Below, one piece after another: positions 1 to 10,223 of a stretch of 64,000 nt of DNA. Position numbers and translations under genes: made by a program. Source of the stretch: CAIVAT01 sp964473485. GTDB lineage: Bacteria > Bacteroidota > Bacteroidia > Bacteroidales > FEN-979. The notes beneath the pieces are model-generated. The model saw nothing but the letters and a program-made list of their open reading frames with translations, was not told the DNA's origin and ran no database searches. Location of the stretch: positions 666,700 through 730,699 of the forward strand of contig CAYYPH010000001.1 of the NCBI GenBank assembly GCA_964473485.1, given 5' to 3'. Each line of letters opens with the position of its first letter. Position 1 is the first letter of the stretch.

Positions 1-1
1 T

Positions 2-1954
2 CTCAATCTACCTGCTGATCTAAACGCTCCTATAACGATTGACAGCACGAATAACCAAACAGACAGCAAAATCGACAGCATTGTTGCATTAGGTCAGCCG
101 ATTCCCGATTCATTGAAGACATTCATTCACATTGACACCGAAGCAACCCTTGGAAGATTCGATCTCTCTTCTATCTACGCGGCTGACCATCAGATTCCGT
201 TGGTCCTGAAACTGAAACGGCCCGATGGTGTCATCATCGACAGTACATTTTCCGGTGGCCAATATTCGAAAGACATGATCTCCGGCCTGTATGAAATGAA
301 AATTCAAAGTCCAATGACCGGGAAATGGTTGGTTTGGGCAGAATCCGGATTCCCAGGCATCGATACGGTTCCATACACTGTTGCAGGTTACATCATGTCT
401 GATCTGTATGCCTATATCATTAACGATACGTCTGATGCTACCGTTGGGGATAATTTTCAGATAATTGCCGGATTGGAGATGGATACCCTTTCGCTGGCCG
501 ACAGTTTGACGGTCATTGCAACAGTGACAAGGCCGGATGGGGATACTACGGTTTATGATATCACTTCAAGCAAGCTCGCCATCGATTCGGCTTTCAGCTT
601 TTCTGGTTCTTTTGCAGTCGATACCGCCGGTTATTATAACGTAAAGATTAACCTGGATGGTGTCTATAATTCGTATCGCTTTGAACGGGTGATTTTTCAC
701 GGGTTTCAGGCCCGTGATACAATTGTTCATCTCTCGTTACCCGATGTAGTTCTCCGGCAGCATTATGAAAATGCATCTGTTGATCTGAGAAGATTTGCTA
801 ACAATTATCCATGTTCATACGATTCCTTATCATTTGTAGTCGAGGCAATTTCATACAGCACGACAAGTTCGACAATTACTTTTAACGTAGTAGATTCAAC
901 GAGGACGATTGAATTCAGCTCAAATCTTTCCGATACCTGTACCCTTCAATTGAAAGTCACGATGTTCATGCCTGGCCAATCGGTATCAGATACCATGTTG
1001 GTTGCGGTGGGCCTGGCCGATATTCATGTATTTAATGCAGTTCTTGATCATTCAGAAGTTTTTTCTGATTCATCCGTTATTGCAACAAGTTATATAGTGA
1101 ATAACGGGAATCATTATACTCAACTCTTTCAATATAAGTACTTTCTGTCTGCAGATACCATACTTACATCAGAAGATCCGGTCATTCATGCAAGAATCAT
1201 TCATTCACTCGATCCTGATAGTATCGTTACGATTACAGATACATTGACCATTCCATCTTTTATGGCTCAGGGTCCATACTTTGTCCTTTTCGCTGCCGAT
1301 CCCGACTCATCCATCCATGAATTGAACGACAGTACTAATAACCTAACCTGGGTTCCCATTACCATTCACCGTTTGCCGGTGGTTACATTAAGGTTTTTCC
1401 CCGAAGGTTTGTACAACACCGCGAAAGGACGACTAAACAAGGCCCGGGATATCAATGCCGATAAATACCCCGGCAACATTGCCGACCTGGCAACCGTATG
1501 CCTGGCCGACTCCTCGCCGCCATACGAGATCCTGCAGACCTTTACCAACGTGCCTTTCGATACCAATGGCATAGCCTCGTTGACCATCCCCCAAACATTC
1601 ACAACAACCAGTTACATCATCATTAAACATCGTAACAGCCTGGAGACCTGGAGCATGGTACCGGTGGCCGTCGACTCCCTGATGATACGCTACGACTTTA
1701 CGCAAAATCCCAATGCTGCGTTTGGCGGTAACCTGAAAAACAGCGGTTCAAATTACCTCCTCTATTCCGGAGACATTAACCAGGACGGGGCCATCGATGC
1801 GAAGGACCTCATCATGGTGGGCAATGACAAGGCGTCGGGGGTTACCGGATATACGCTGACCGACCTCAACGGCGACGGGGTGGTGAATGAAGCCGATGTA
1901 CAAATGCTTCAGCGCAACGCCTCGGAATTCATCATGAGAAAGAAACCTGAGTGA
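2..1954 (+). CDS. Dockerin-type secreted protein, 5' end outside window
   Basis: The frame is open from base 2, so the N-terminus lies left of the window; 650 residues are visible. The last ~60 residues hold two Ca-binding loop repeats, GDINQDGAIDAKDL and LTDLNGDGVVNEADV, the classic pair of a type I dockerin-like domain. Upstream (about residues 345-450) is a CARDB-like beta-sandwich stretch rich in Asp, Ser and Thr, typical of extracellular proteins. No catalytic motif is recognised, so a surface or matrix protein is likely. The next gene starts 28 bp downstream on the same strand, suggesting co-transcription. The dockerin call is firm; the overall role is unknown. Confidence 0.8.
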   Translation, partial: LNLPADLNAPITIDSTNNQTDSKIDSIVALGQPIPDSLKTFIHIDTEATLGRFDLSSIYAADHQIPLVLKLKRPDGVIIDSTFSGGQYSKDMISGLYEMKIQSPMTGKWLVWAESGFPGIDTVPYTVAGYIMSDLYAYIINDTSDATVGDNFQIIAGLEMDTLSLADSLTVIATVTRPDGDTTVYDITSSKLAIDSAFSFSGSFAVDTAGYYNVKINLDGVYNSYRFERVIFHGFQARDTIVHLSLPDVVLRQHYENASVDLRRFANNYPCSYDSLSFVVEAISYSTTSSTITFNVVDSTRTIEFSSNLSDTCTLQLKVTMFMPGQSVSDTMLVAVGLADIHVFNAVLDHSEVFSDSSVIATSYIVNNGNHYTQLFQYKYFLSADTILTSEDPVIHARIIHSLDPDSIVTITDTLTIPSFMAQGPYFVLFAADPDSSIHELNDSTNNLTWVPITIHRLPVVTLRFFPEGLYNTAKGRLNKARDINADKYPGNIADLATVCLADSSPPYEILQTFTNVPFDTNGIASLTIPQTFTTTSYIIIKHRNSLETWSMVPVAVDSLMIRYDFTQNPNAAFGGNLKNSGSNYLLYSGDINQDGAIDAKDLIMVGNDKASGVTGYTLTDLNGDGVVNEADVQMLQRNASEFIMRKKPE

Positions 1955-1982
1955 TGTCGAACCGCTAAAACCCGGATGAACC

Positions 1983-3650
1983 ATGAAAACATTACAAAAT
2001 ATACCGACCAGGGCTTTATTCGCGATCTTACTGTTCGCTGTTTCATATACGCTTACCGCACAGGTACCCACTTACCAGTGTGAACTGAAAAACGACTCGC
2101 TGCTTTCAGGCCAGATCTATGAATTCGATATCTTCATCAGGAACTCCGGCTCGGTGTCCTTTGAGCTAGGCAATTTCCAGGTAGGGATGCACATCAATCC
2201 GCTGCTTGCAGGCGGAGGTACCGTGAGCATTACGATTGTGCCGGGATCCTCGCAACTGAGCATCGCCCAGCAACCCCTCGAAACGCAGTTTTCACCGGAT
2301 GAGAACTGCCTGAAGGTGGCGCCCAAATCGCCTCCCCTGTTTGGCGCCGGTTCATTGATTAGCCAGGACCAGCCGGGGACAAGGATATGCCGCCTGCGAC
2401 TCACCAATTCGGTTGAGTTCAGCAGGGTTCAGCCGAACCTGACCTTCAACTTCACCGTATTCCCATACAACACCGTGGTCAGCGCCTTTGACCGGACCAC
2501 GCAGGTGAATACAGAGATTACAAACTCCAGCTGGCACAACACTTCAGCGCTGACCAATCCTTTGTTCAATTACCCGGTCTTTGTGTTTGATGTTACCGGG
2601 TCGGGCTCATACTGTGAAGGGACTGCGGGATTGACTGTGACTCTTCCCAACAGTCAAACGGGGGTAAAATACCAGTTGTTTAAAAACAGTATGAAAGAAG
2701 GCGGAGAGGTCAACGGTAATGGTCTTCCTGTCACCTGGTCCAATAAAGAAAGCGGCAGCTATATTGTGTCTGGCAGGCGGACCGCAACATATCTCGATGC
2801 CTTGATGAACGACACTGCTGTGATTGTTGAAAACCCGCTGCCACTGGCGGCTGGTATGATAACCGGTCCGGGTACCGTGCAACAGGGGCAAACGAACTTT
2901 TCTTACACCATCACGGCAATAACCCATGCAACCGGTTACACCTGGTCGCTGCCAACAGGTGCGACCATAACGGCCGGCGCCAATACCCAAAGCATCACGG
3001 TTGCATTCTCTCCAATGGCCGCATCGGGAAATATCGTGGTAACGGGCGTCAACGCCTGCGGAATGGGGCCTCCTTCGGCGCCGCTGATGGTTATGGTGCA
3101 GATTGCCGCACAGTTGACCATTGCCAATATTGAAGTCGACAGCGGTGAGGTGCATTGTTATAATGCAACGCAAACACTTCAGTTGGCGGGAAACGGAACC
3201 TTTTTCAGGGTTGAAAACGGCGCTTCGGTTACGTTGATCGCCGGCCAGAACATTCTGCTGCTTGCCGGAACCGAGGCAGATTCGGGAGGCTACCTTCATG
3301 CCTGCATTACGACCAATGCACAATACTGCCTGCCGACACAGCAGATCAGTATTCCTGCTGGCAACCAGTCGGGTGAAGAGATCGCGGTGGTTGATGAACC
3401 GGGAACCTTGCTGAACTGCAAAATCTATCCGAATCCCACTCCTGGAGAATTCAGGCTTTTCATCGATGATCATGTAACGCTCGAAAATGTCACTGTTCAT
3501 ATTTATAACCTGTTGGGAGAGGAGGTGCTGGTTAAGTCGGTCCATGACCATCTCACCGACTTCTCTATCGGGGACCAGGCCAGGGGGATTTACATCCTGC
3601 GAATAATGATCGATAACCGGGTATTCACACAAAAAATCATCAGGCAATGA
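1983..3650 (+). CDS. Secreted protein with T9SS type A sorting domain
   Basis: This is a 555-residue protein with a clear signal peptide (MKTLQNIPTRALFAILLFAV, ending near TAQ at residue 27). A cohesin-like or beta-sandwich N-terminal region is followed by PKD/Ig-like segments (about residues 290-375). The C-terminal ~75 residues contain YPNPTPGEF, then IYNLLGEEV and a final GIYILRI..KIIRQ, the pattern of the type A C-terminal signal that sends cargo through the type IX secretion system. The stop overlaps the next start (ATGA at 3647), so the two genes are probably translationally coupled. The upstream dockerin neighbour makes a cell-surface assembly plausible, but the ligand is unknown. Confidence 0.85.
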   Translation: MKTLQNIPTRALFAILLFAVSYTLTAQVPTYQCELKNDSLLSGQIYEFDIFIRNSGSVSFELGNFQVGMHINPLLAGGGTVSITIVPGSSQLSIAQQPLETQFSPDENCLKVAPKSPPLFGAGSLISQDQPGTRICRLRLTNSVEFSRVQPNLTFNFTVFPYNTVVSAFDRTTQVNTEITNSSWHNTSALTNPLFNYPVFVFDVTGSGSYCEGTAGLTVTLPNSQTGVKYQLFKNSMKEGGEVNGNGLPVTWSNKESGSYIVSGRRTATYLDALMNDTAVIVENPLPLAAGMITGPGTVQQGQTNFSYTITAITHATGYTWSLPTGATITAGANTQSITVAFSPMAASGNIVVTGVNACGMGPPSAPLMVMVQIAAQLTIANIEVDSGEVHCYNATQTLQLAGNGTFFRVENGASVTLIAGQNILLLAGTEADSGGYLHACITTNAQYCLPTQQISIPAGNQSGEEIAVVDEPGTLLNCKIYPNPTPGEFRLFIDDHVTLENVTVHIYNLLGEEVLVKSVHDHLTDFSIGDQARGIYILRIMIDNRVFTQKIIRQ

Positions 3651-6600
3651 AAATCCAATTGGTCTTTTTATTGCTGGTTACAACCATTACCATTCCCTCA
3701 CTGGCTCAGGATGGTGTTATCACCAACATCCTGGTCTCCCAGCGTACAGATGGCAGCGGGATTGTCGATATTTATTATAATCTGTCCGGAACCGCACCGG
3801 TTTACTTTATCAGTGTCGAGGTAAGCCTTAATAATGGCGCTTCATTCTCCCCTATTCCTTCATCCTCCCTCAATGGAAACAACAATATCTCTCCTGGTTC
3901 TGATAAACATATTACGTGGAATGCAGCATCAAGCATCAATAACACCTACAGTCCTCTGACAAAAGTTAAACTGATCGCAAGTACAACCGTTCCTTGCGGT
4001 CAACCAATTACGGATGCAAGGGATGGGAAAACTTATAACACCGTTCAGATCGGAACTCAATGCTGGATGAAAGAGAACCTAAACGTGGGAACAAGCATAT
4101 ACTTAACACAGAGTCAAACAGACAACCAGGTTATTGAAAAATACTGCTACTTCGACCAGGAATCGAATTGCGATACTTATGGCGGTCTATATCAATGGGA
4201 CGAGGCGATGCAGTATGTTTCTATTGATGGTGTGCAAGGGATCTGCCCTTTGGGCTGGCATTTTCCTACTGATGCCGAGTGGTGTACCCTTATTCAATTT
4301 ATTGACCCAACCTTTAATTGTAGTACTAATGGTAACAGTGGAACAGATGCGGGCGGAAAGATGAAAGAGACCGGAACATCGCATTGGCTTACACCTAATA
4401 CCGGTGCAACAAATAGTAGTGGATTCACTGCTTTGCCAGGTGGCCGCTGTCGATATAATCAATTTTTCAATCTCACGACTGCTGCCTATTTCTGGTCTTC
4501 TTCAGAGTCAACTACCTGGTGGGCATGGTACATTAGCCTATTTTCCTTTGAAGCCGATGTGTACCATAGCAATACCAGCAAATATAATGGTTATTCTGTG
4601 CGTTGTGTAAAAGGTGAAGCGACCCCGGCTGTTTCAACAACCCCGGTAACCAATATCACACAGATTTCAGCAACTGCAGGTGGTAATGTAATTAGTGATG
4701 GGGGGGCCATTGTTACAGCAAAAGGTGTTTGTTGGAACACCTCCCCTAATCCAACTATTGCCAACAGTCACACTTCTGATGGTAGTGGTACTGGTGTCTT
4801 TACAAGTAACATTATTGGATTAAATGCTAATACAACATATTACATTCGGGCATATGCAACAAATAGTAAAGCAACATCATATGGCGGTGAATTTTCTTTT
4901 CATACGTTATGGGGCTCCTGTCCTGCATTCCCAACTGTAACATATGCCAATAAAGTCTACAATACTGTCCAAATCGGAACCCAATGCTGGATCAGGGAAA
5001 ACCTAAACGTTGGCACACGAATCAATAGCTCTCAAAGTCAGATGGACAATGGTCTCATTGAAAAATATTGTTACGACGACTTAGAATCAAACTGTGATAT
5101 TCATGGGGGTCTATACCAGTGGGACGAAGCAATGCAATACTTGATAACACCTGGTGTTCAAGGAATCTGCCCGACAGGCTGGCATTTGCCCACTGATGCA
5201 GAATTATGCACTCTAACACAATATATTGATCCAACAAGTGACTGCGCTAATGTCGGTTGGAGTGGGGGAAGTGATGCAGGATTAAAGATGAAATCAATTA
5301 ATGGCTGGTTCAATAATGGAAATGGAACAAATTCCAGTGGCTTTACTGCATTGCCAAGCGGTTACTTTGACTACAACGGTACTTTCGGTGGTCTCACCTT
5401 TGGTACCTACTTCTGGTCGTCATCGCTACAATCACCGGCCTATCCGTGGTATAGGTGCCTTTTCTTCGACCACGCGGATGTGGGCCGGTACTTTAATCAA
5501 AAAACGTTCGGATTCTCTCTGCGTTGCATCCTGGGCCCCGGATCAACAACCACACCAACAGTTACTACAACCCCCGTTTCAAATATCAATCAAAACTCCG
5601 CAACTTCAGGGGGGAATATTACGAACGATGGCGGTTCAACAGTAACATCAAGAGGCGTTTGCTGGAGCACATCTCCCAATCCTACGATTGCAAACAGCCA
5701 TACCTCCGATGGCAGCGGAACAGGTGTTTTTACCAGCAACATCACCGGCTTAATAGCCAATACGACCTATTATGTCTGTGCTTATGCCACAAATAGTGTT
5801 GGAACAGCTTATGGCAATGAAATATCCTTTTCGACATTGTGCGGTTCTCAGGGAATTCCCTGTCCCGGGTTACCTACCATTACCGATCCAAGGAACAATA
5901 AAATTTACAACACGGTTCAAATAGGAACCCAATGCTGGTTGAAAGAGAATCTGAACATTGGAACTATGATACCAGGTGATCAGTATCAAAATAACAATGG
6001 GATGATCGAAAAGTATTGCTACGGAAATCTCGAGTCGAATTGCGATGTGTATGGAGGACTCTATTTGTGGGAAGAGACGATGCAATTTATAAACACGGAA
6101 GGGGCGCAGGGTATTTGTCCTGATGGGTGGCATGTTCCTTCAGATGCCGAATGGAGCATTCTCACTACACACCTTGGTGGAGAAAGCGTTGCTGGCGGGA
6201 AAATGAAAGAATGCGGGTATGGTCATTGGCAAAGTCCAAATACTGGAGCATCGAATGAAGTTGGATTTTATGCTCTTCCGGGTGGCCAAAGTGATTTATT
6301 TAGCATGGTCTTTACAGGCATGGGTCAGATGGCGTTTTTATGGTCATCCTCAGAAGAATCAGGCAATCCTTGGAATGCATGGTTTTTATCACCAGTTTAC
6401 AATTCAACAGATGTAAATAGACTCAACAGTAGCAAATACATAGGAAATTCTGTGCGCTGCCTTAAAGGAGAAGCGATCCCTACAGTCTCAACATCCTCCG
6501 TATCAAATATCAGTCAGACAACTGCAACCTCCGGTGGTAATATAACACAAAATGGTGGTGCTCCGGTGACCGCCCGTGGGGTATGCTGGGGTACCTCCCC

Positions 6601-7378
6601 AAATCCATCCATCGCAAATAGTCATACAACAGATGGAACTGGTTCCGGATCGTTTGTAAGCAGCCTCGCTGGCCTCACACCGGTTACATTGTATTATGTC
6701 AGAGCGTATGCCACAAATATCGCAGGAACTGCCTACGGAAACCAGGTGTGCTTTATAACCTCGTCTGGATTACCCTGTGGTTCCTCCGTCACAATAAATC
6801 ATGTTGCAGGTAATGTCGCACCGGTGACTAAAACAGTTGCTTATGGCATAACCACCAATATCCCTGGTGAACCTTCCAAATGTTGGACAACCAGTAATCT
6901 TGGTGCGGATCATCAGGCAACTTCCGTTGACGACCCTACCGAAGCCTCTGCCGGATGGTATTGGCAATTTAACCGAAAACAGGGTTATAAGCATGATGGT
7001 ACGATCCGAACCCCCAACACCACCTGGATCACCAGCATCAATGAAAATCTGGATTGGCAGCCAGTAAATGACCCATGTGTTCTTGAACTTGGGAATGGAT
7101 GGCGCATCCCTACCAAATCTGAATGGGAAAATGTCGTAATGATGGGTAATTGGACAAATTGGAATGATCCATGGAACTCTGATTTAAAACTCCATGCAGC
7201 CGGATATCTGAGTCAGGATGATGGTTCTTTATGGACCCGTGGTTCTGATGGCCAATACCAAAGCACAACACAATTTAACGCTGAGATTAGTAAGTTTCTT
7301 TACATTAACAGTTCTTACACCTCGTTTGAGTCCGCCCTAAAATCATATGCTTTTTCAATTCGTTGCCTCAGAGATTAG
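3647..7378 (+). CDS. Multi-module FISUMP surface protein
   Basis: This 1243-residue exported protein has a signal peptide (MKIQLVFLLLVTTITIPSLA). After an N-terminal domain of ~95 residues (QRTDGSGIVDIYYNLSG) come four modules of the Fibrobacter succinogenes major paralogous (FISUMP) type. Their landmarks are CWMKENLNVG (~139), CWIRENLNVG (~447), CWLKENLNIG (~763) and the divergent CWTTSNLGAD (~1079), each ending in a SVRCLKG/SIRCLRD-like strand. Three ~95-residue FN3-like linkers carrying GVCWxTSPNPxIANSHT separate them. No T9SS C-terminal signal is seen, so the export or anchoring route is unclear. The start is fixed by the signal peptide and the 4-bp overlap with the preceding gene. Confidence 0.85.
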   Translation: MKIQLVFLLLVTTITIPSLAQDGVITNILVSQRTDGSGIVDIYYNLSGTAPVYFISVEVSLNNGASFSPIPSSSLNGNNNISPGSDKHITWNAASSINNTYSPLTKVKLIASTTVPCGQPITDARDGKTYNTVQIGTQCWMKENLNVGTSIYLTQSQTDNQVIEKYCYFDQESNCDTYGGLYQWDEAMQYVSIDGVQGICPLGWHFPTDAEWCTLIQFIDPTFNCSTNGNSGTDAGGKMKETGTSHWLTPNTGATNSSGFTALPGGRCRYNQFFNLTTAAYFWSSSESTTWWAWYISLFSFEADVYHSNTSKYNGYSVRCVKGEATPAVSTTPVTNITQISATAGGNVISDGGAIVTAKGVCWNTSPNPTIANSHTSDGSGTGVFTSNIIGLNANTTYYIRAYATNSKATSYGGEFSFHTLWGSCPAFPTVTYANKVYNTVQIGTQCWIRENLNVGTRINSSQSQMDNGLIEKYCYDDLESNCDIHGGLYQWDEAMQYLITPGVQGICPTGWHLPTDAELCTLTQYIDPTSDCANVGWSGGSDAGLKMKSINGWFNNGNGTNSSGFTALPSGYFDYNGTFGGLTFGTYFWSSSLQSPAYPWYRCLFFDHADVGRYFNQKTFGFSLRCILGPGSTTTPTVTTTPVSNINQNSATSGGNITNDGGSTVTSRGVCWSTSPNPTIANSHTSDGSGTGVFTSNITGLIANTTYYVCAYATNSVGTAYGNEISFSTLCGSQGIPCPGLPTITDPRNNKIYNTVQIGTQCWLKENLNIGTMIPGDQYQNNNGMIEKYCYGNLESNCDVYGGLYLWEETMQFINTEGAQGICPDGWHVPSDAEWSILTTHLGGESVAGGKMKECGYGHWQSPNTGASNEVGFYALPGGQSDLFSMVFTGMGQMAFLWSSSEESGNPWNAWFLSPVYNSTDVNRLNSSKYIGNSVRCLKGEAIPTVSTSSVSNISQTTATSGGNITQNGGAPVTARGVCWGTSPNPSIANSHTTDGTGSGSFVSSLAGLTPVTLYYVRAYATNIAGTAYGNQVCFITSSGLPCGSSVTINHVAGNVAPVTKTVAYGITTNIPGEPSKCWTTSNLGADHQATSVDDPTEASAGWYWQFNRKQGYKHDGTIRTPNTTWITSINENLDWQPVNDPCVLELGNGWRIPTKSEWENVVMMGNWTNWNDPWNSDLKLHAAGYLSQDDGSLWTRGSDGQYQSTTQFNAEISKFLYINSSYTSFESALKSYAFSIRCLRD

Positions 7379-7457
7379 CATCAATTCCTTTTTATCGAAG
7401 TGGACCACTGTGCATTTCAAATCTATAAAATATAGACCAAAAGAGTTTTGCGTGGAA

Positions 7458-9065
7458 ATGACCTCTGTTATTAGAATTCACATTATTAAAGAAAACCTTT
7501 TTTTTCTCTTGGTTTTTCTTTGTTTCCCAGTTACACTTTTTGCCCAAAACGGATCCGTTACAAACATCCAAGCTTCCCAGCGAACCGATGGCAGTGGAAT
7601 TGTTGATATTTATTATGACTTGGCCGGAACGGCGTCTGTTTTCTACATCAATGTCGAGGTAAGCCTGAATAACGGGTCAACGTTTTCCCCGGTTTCATTA
7701 ACAAACCTTACCGGCATCAACAATGTCACTCCCGGTACAAACAAGCATATTACGTGGAATGCTTTATTAAGCAACAACAACACGTTTAGTCCCCAGACAA
7801 AGTTAAAACTGATCGCAAATACCTGCGTTCCTTGTGGCCAATCCATAACTATAAATCATCAAATGGGTTTAGTTTCTCCGGTTAATAAAACTACAACTTA
7901 TGAAACCGTAGCACATATACCAGGTGAACCAGCTAAATGTTGGATTACCAGCAATCTTGGCTCTGATCATCAGGCTACTTCGGTTGATGATGCAACCGAG
8001 CCTTCGGCCGGATGGTACTGGCAATTTAACCGCAAACAGGGATATAAGCATGATGGAATAAATAGGACCCCCAATACAGTCTGGATTAGTAGTATAAGCG
8101 AAAATTCTGACTGGATTCCAGACAATGATCCATGTGTCCATGAGATTGGAACAGGTTGGCGTGTTCCTTCCAAGTCAGAATGGGAAAATGTTGATGTATC
8201 AGGAAATTGGTCAACATGGAACGATTCATGGAACTCTGGTTTAAAGCTTCATGCTGCCGGGCTTTTAGGAAACAATGGATCGCTTTTCAACCGAGGTTCA
8301 TATGGAGGTTACTGGACTAATTTACAGAGCAGTTCCAGTCATAGCTGGCACATGGCATTCGGCAGTTCATACAGTTATATAAGTAACAATGTCAAGGAGT
8401 ATGGATGGTCAATCCGCTGCTTGAAAGATGAATTAAATTCAACTGGACAAATATGTCCGGGAGTTCCAAATATCGTTTATGGAGGTCAAACATACAATAC
8501 CGTTCAGGTCGGAACACAATGCTGGCTCAAAGAGAATCTCAACATCGGAACAAAAATCAACGGAACTCTCGAACAGACAAATAACAACCTCATTGAAAAA
8601 TACTGTTACAACGACCTTGAATCGAATTGCGAAGTCTATGGTGGATTATACCAATGGGACGAAGCTATGCAATACTTGACTACGGCTGGTACGCAAGGGA
8701 TCTGCCCTCAAGGTTGGCATGTTCCTACTGATACAGAATGGGCTACGCTTTTTACAGGACTTGGAGGATTAGCTCAGGCTGGCGGTAAGATGAAATCGAC
8801 GGGTACCATTGAAGGAGGTACAGGCCTTTGGCATTATCCAAATATTGAGGCAACAAACGAAAGTGGATTCACTGCTGTTCCTTCTGGGTGTCTTTTTAGT
8901 ATTGGATCCTTCAGCGGCTTAGCTTATGTTTGGTTTTGTTGGAGTTCTTCCGAAGACAATCCGGGCAGTGCCTGGGCTTATAAATTGGATTCAGGGAATG
9001 GTCATGTTTATAGGTGGGATGGTTATAAATATGATAGATTCTCTGTGCGTTGTATTAAAGATTAG
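7458..9065 (+). CDS. FISUMP surface protein, two modules
   Basis: This 535-residue paralogue of the preceding gene has the same N-terminal domain (ASQRTDGSGIVDIYYDLAG). It then has one divergent module (CWITSNLGSDHQ) and one classic module (CWLKENLNIG), ending in SVRCIKD. I place the start at the ATG at 7458 because it gives a proper signal peptide (FFLLVFLCFPVTLFAQ). The upstream ATG at 7347 would overlap the previous gene and put 37 extra residues in front of the signal. It looks like a duplication in which the module order was swapped. The function of FISUMP domains is not established. Confidence 0.8.
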   Translation: MTSVIRIHIIKENLFFLLVFLCFPVTLFAQNGSVTNIQASQRTDGSGIVDIYYDLAGTASVFYINVEVSLNNGSTFSPVSLTNLTGINNVTPGTNKHITWNALLSNNNTFSPQTKLKLIANTCVPCGQSITINHQMGLVSPVNKTTTYETVAHIPGEPAKCWITSNLGSDHQATSVDDATEPSAGWYWQFNRKQGYKHDGINRTPNTVWISSISENSDWIPDNDPCVHEIGTGWRVPSKSEWENVDVSGNWSTWNDSWNSGLKLHAAGLLGNNGSLFNRGSYGGYWTNLQSSSSHSWHMAFGSSYSYISNNVKEYGWSIRCLKDELNSTGQICPGVPNIVYGGQTYNTVQVGTQCWLKENLNIGTKINGTLEQTNNNLIEKYCYNDLESNCEVYGGLYQWDEAMQYLTTAGTQGICPQGWHVPTDTEWATLFTGLGGLAQAGGKMKSTGTIEGGTGLWHYPNIEATNESGFTAVPSGCLFSIGSFSGLAYVWFCWSSSEDNPGSAWAYKLDSGNGHVYRWDGYKYDRFSVRCIKD

Positions 9066-9096
9066 TAACTGCTTTCATTTTAGAGTTTCCCCCCCT

Positions 9097-9137
9097 AATG
9101 CCTATTGCCTATTGCCTAATGCCTGATTAAATTGCCT
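9097..9137 (+). repeat. Heptamer tract, unit ATTGCCT/AATGCCT
   Basis: The units AATGCCT, ATTGCCT, ATTGCCT, AATGCCT run head to tail, followed after 6 bp by another ATTGCCT. This is the first of the short tandem tracts that mark the prophage-like element, so it may lie near its left limit. TGCAAA-type words follow up to the next gene. Confidence 0.7.
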
Positions 9138-9238
9138 GATTTGCAAAATTTGCACTCCTGCAAACTTTGCAACTGCAAACCACATTCCCCCCCTTTTTCC
9201 GTATTTTATTTGCGGCTGGTTTTAAAAACAAATCAGCC

Positions 9239-9592
9239 ATGAACGACATCATCCTTTCCCCGTTGCCCCTCCGCGACCTCGAGAACCTCGTCTTCACCCA
9301 GGTCTGCCGGGCCCTTTCCCAGTTGAACCCCCAAACACCCGATCCCGTAAGGGAAGACCTCCTCACCATCGCCCAGGCCGCCGAACTCCTCTCCGTCGCC
9401 GTCCCCACCGTCTACGGATACGTCCACCAGCGCGCCATCCCCTGCATGAAACGCCGCGGCCGCCTCTACTTCTCCCGCACCGAACTCCTCGAATGGATCA
9501 AAACCAGCCGCCGCTCCACCATCGACGAGATCCGCTCCGAAGCCATCCAAAGCATCCCCTCCATGGCCCCCAGAAGAAAATGCAAAATGTAA
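9239..9592 (+). CDS. Excisionase-type helix-turn-helix protein
   Basis: This is a 117-residue protein. Residues ~40-90 (LLTIAQAAELLSV..PTVYGYV...IPCMKRRGRLYFSRTELLEWI) match the HTH_17/MerR-like excisionase fold, with a wing that reads a Lys/Arg pair. The ATG at 9239 is preferred over an upstream CTG because it directly precedes the conserved start of the protein. It is the first gene of the phage-like segment, so a role as excisionase or early regulator is likely. No integrase is visible in the window. Its last codons (KCKM) are made of the repeat words that continue downstream. Confidence 0.7.
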   Translation: MNDIILSPLPLRDLENLVFTQVCRALSQLNPQTPDPVREDLLTIAQAAELLSVAVPTVYGYVHQRAIPCMKRRGRLYFSRTELLEWIKTSRRSTIDEIRSEAIQSIPSMAPRRKCKM

Positions 9593-9746
9593 AATGCAAA
9601 GTCAAAGTGCAAAGTCAAAATTCAAAATTCAAATGTCAAAATTCAAAATTTAAAAGAAATCACACCCACACCCTAATTGTCAATTGTCCATTGTCCATTG
9701 TCAATTTCTTTCGTTTTCAATTTTCCATTTTCAATTTTCAATTCGT
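9575..9746 (+). repeat. Mixed low-complexity tract (AATGCAAAGTCAAA words, then AATTGTC/TTTTCAA heptamers)
   Basis: The first half consists of GCAAAGTCAAA/TTCAAAA words, the reverse complement of the TTTGAC words seen later. From about 9678 the tract switches to AATTGTC, CATTGTC and ATTTTCA units that run up to the next start codon. It overlaps the 3' end of the HTH gene. It is the only tract in which the TTTGAC family is reversed. Confidence 0.6.
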
Positions 9747-10016
9747 ATGGTCCTCCTCTTCGATCCAACAACCCACCACCTCATAGCAACCCTCAACCCC
9801 GAGTCAGAGCTAAAGGTTGCCTACCTCCAGCCCGAACTGAAAGTCGTCGTCCTGCGCAAGACCCACCTCCTGAAATCCTTCGATGTGGCACCTGGCTACC
9901 CCCTCGACGAATTCCTCGACTTCTGTCTCCGCGTCAAGGCCGGCGACCTCGACCAATACCCTCTTCCCATCATCCGCATCCCCCTGTCCCGCCCCCGCCA
10001 AACAAATGAACCATAA
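9747..10016 (+). CDS. Hypothetical phage-region protein
   Basis: This 89-residue protein (MVLLFDPTTHHLIATLNPES...) has no motif I recognise. It is mostly beta-like at the N-terminus, with a conserved-looking LKSFDVAPGYPLDEFLDFCLR stretch. The ATG at 9747 follows the repeat tract immediately, as for most genes of this element. C-ending codons dominate, matching its neighbours and supporting that it is coding. It sits between the HTH gene and the SbcC-like ATPase and is probably an early phage gene. Confidence 0.55.
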   Translation: MVLLFDPTTHHLIATLNPESELKVAYLQPELKVVVLRKTHLLKSFDVAPGYPLDEFLDFCLRVKAGDLDQYPLPIIRIPLSRPRQTNEP

Positions 10017-10083
10017 ACCCAAAAAAACCTGCAATCAAAATGCTCCCAAAACAATCACCGTCAAAGGATAAAACATCTCACAT

Positions 10084-10223
10084 GCCACATTTCACATTCC
10101 ACATTCCACACTTAACACTTAAAACTTAACACTTAACACTTAACACTTAACACTTAACACTTAACACTTGATAATTAACATTTTGAATTTTGAATTTTTC
10201 ATTCCAAAAATCCCTCCCCAACC
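10084..10223 (+). repeat. Heptamer tract, unit ACTTAAC
   Basis: ACATTCC-type units grade into at least eight head-to-tail ACTTAAC heptamers (about 10110-10170). These are followed by TTTTGAATTTTGAA words ending just before the ATG at 10224. The gap holds nothing else that I can recognise. Confidence 0.7.

Noticed and set aside
2607..3647. Long minus-strand frame opposite the T9SS protein
   Set aside because: The plus-strand gene has a signal peptide and a sorting domain; the reverse frame has neither motif nor sensible composition.
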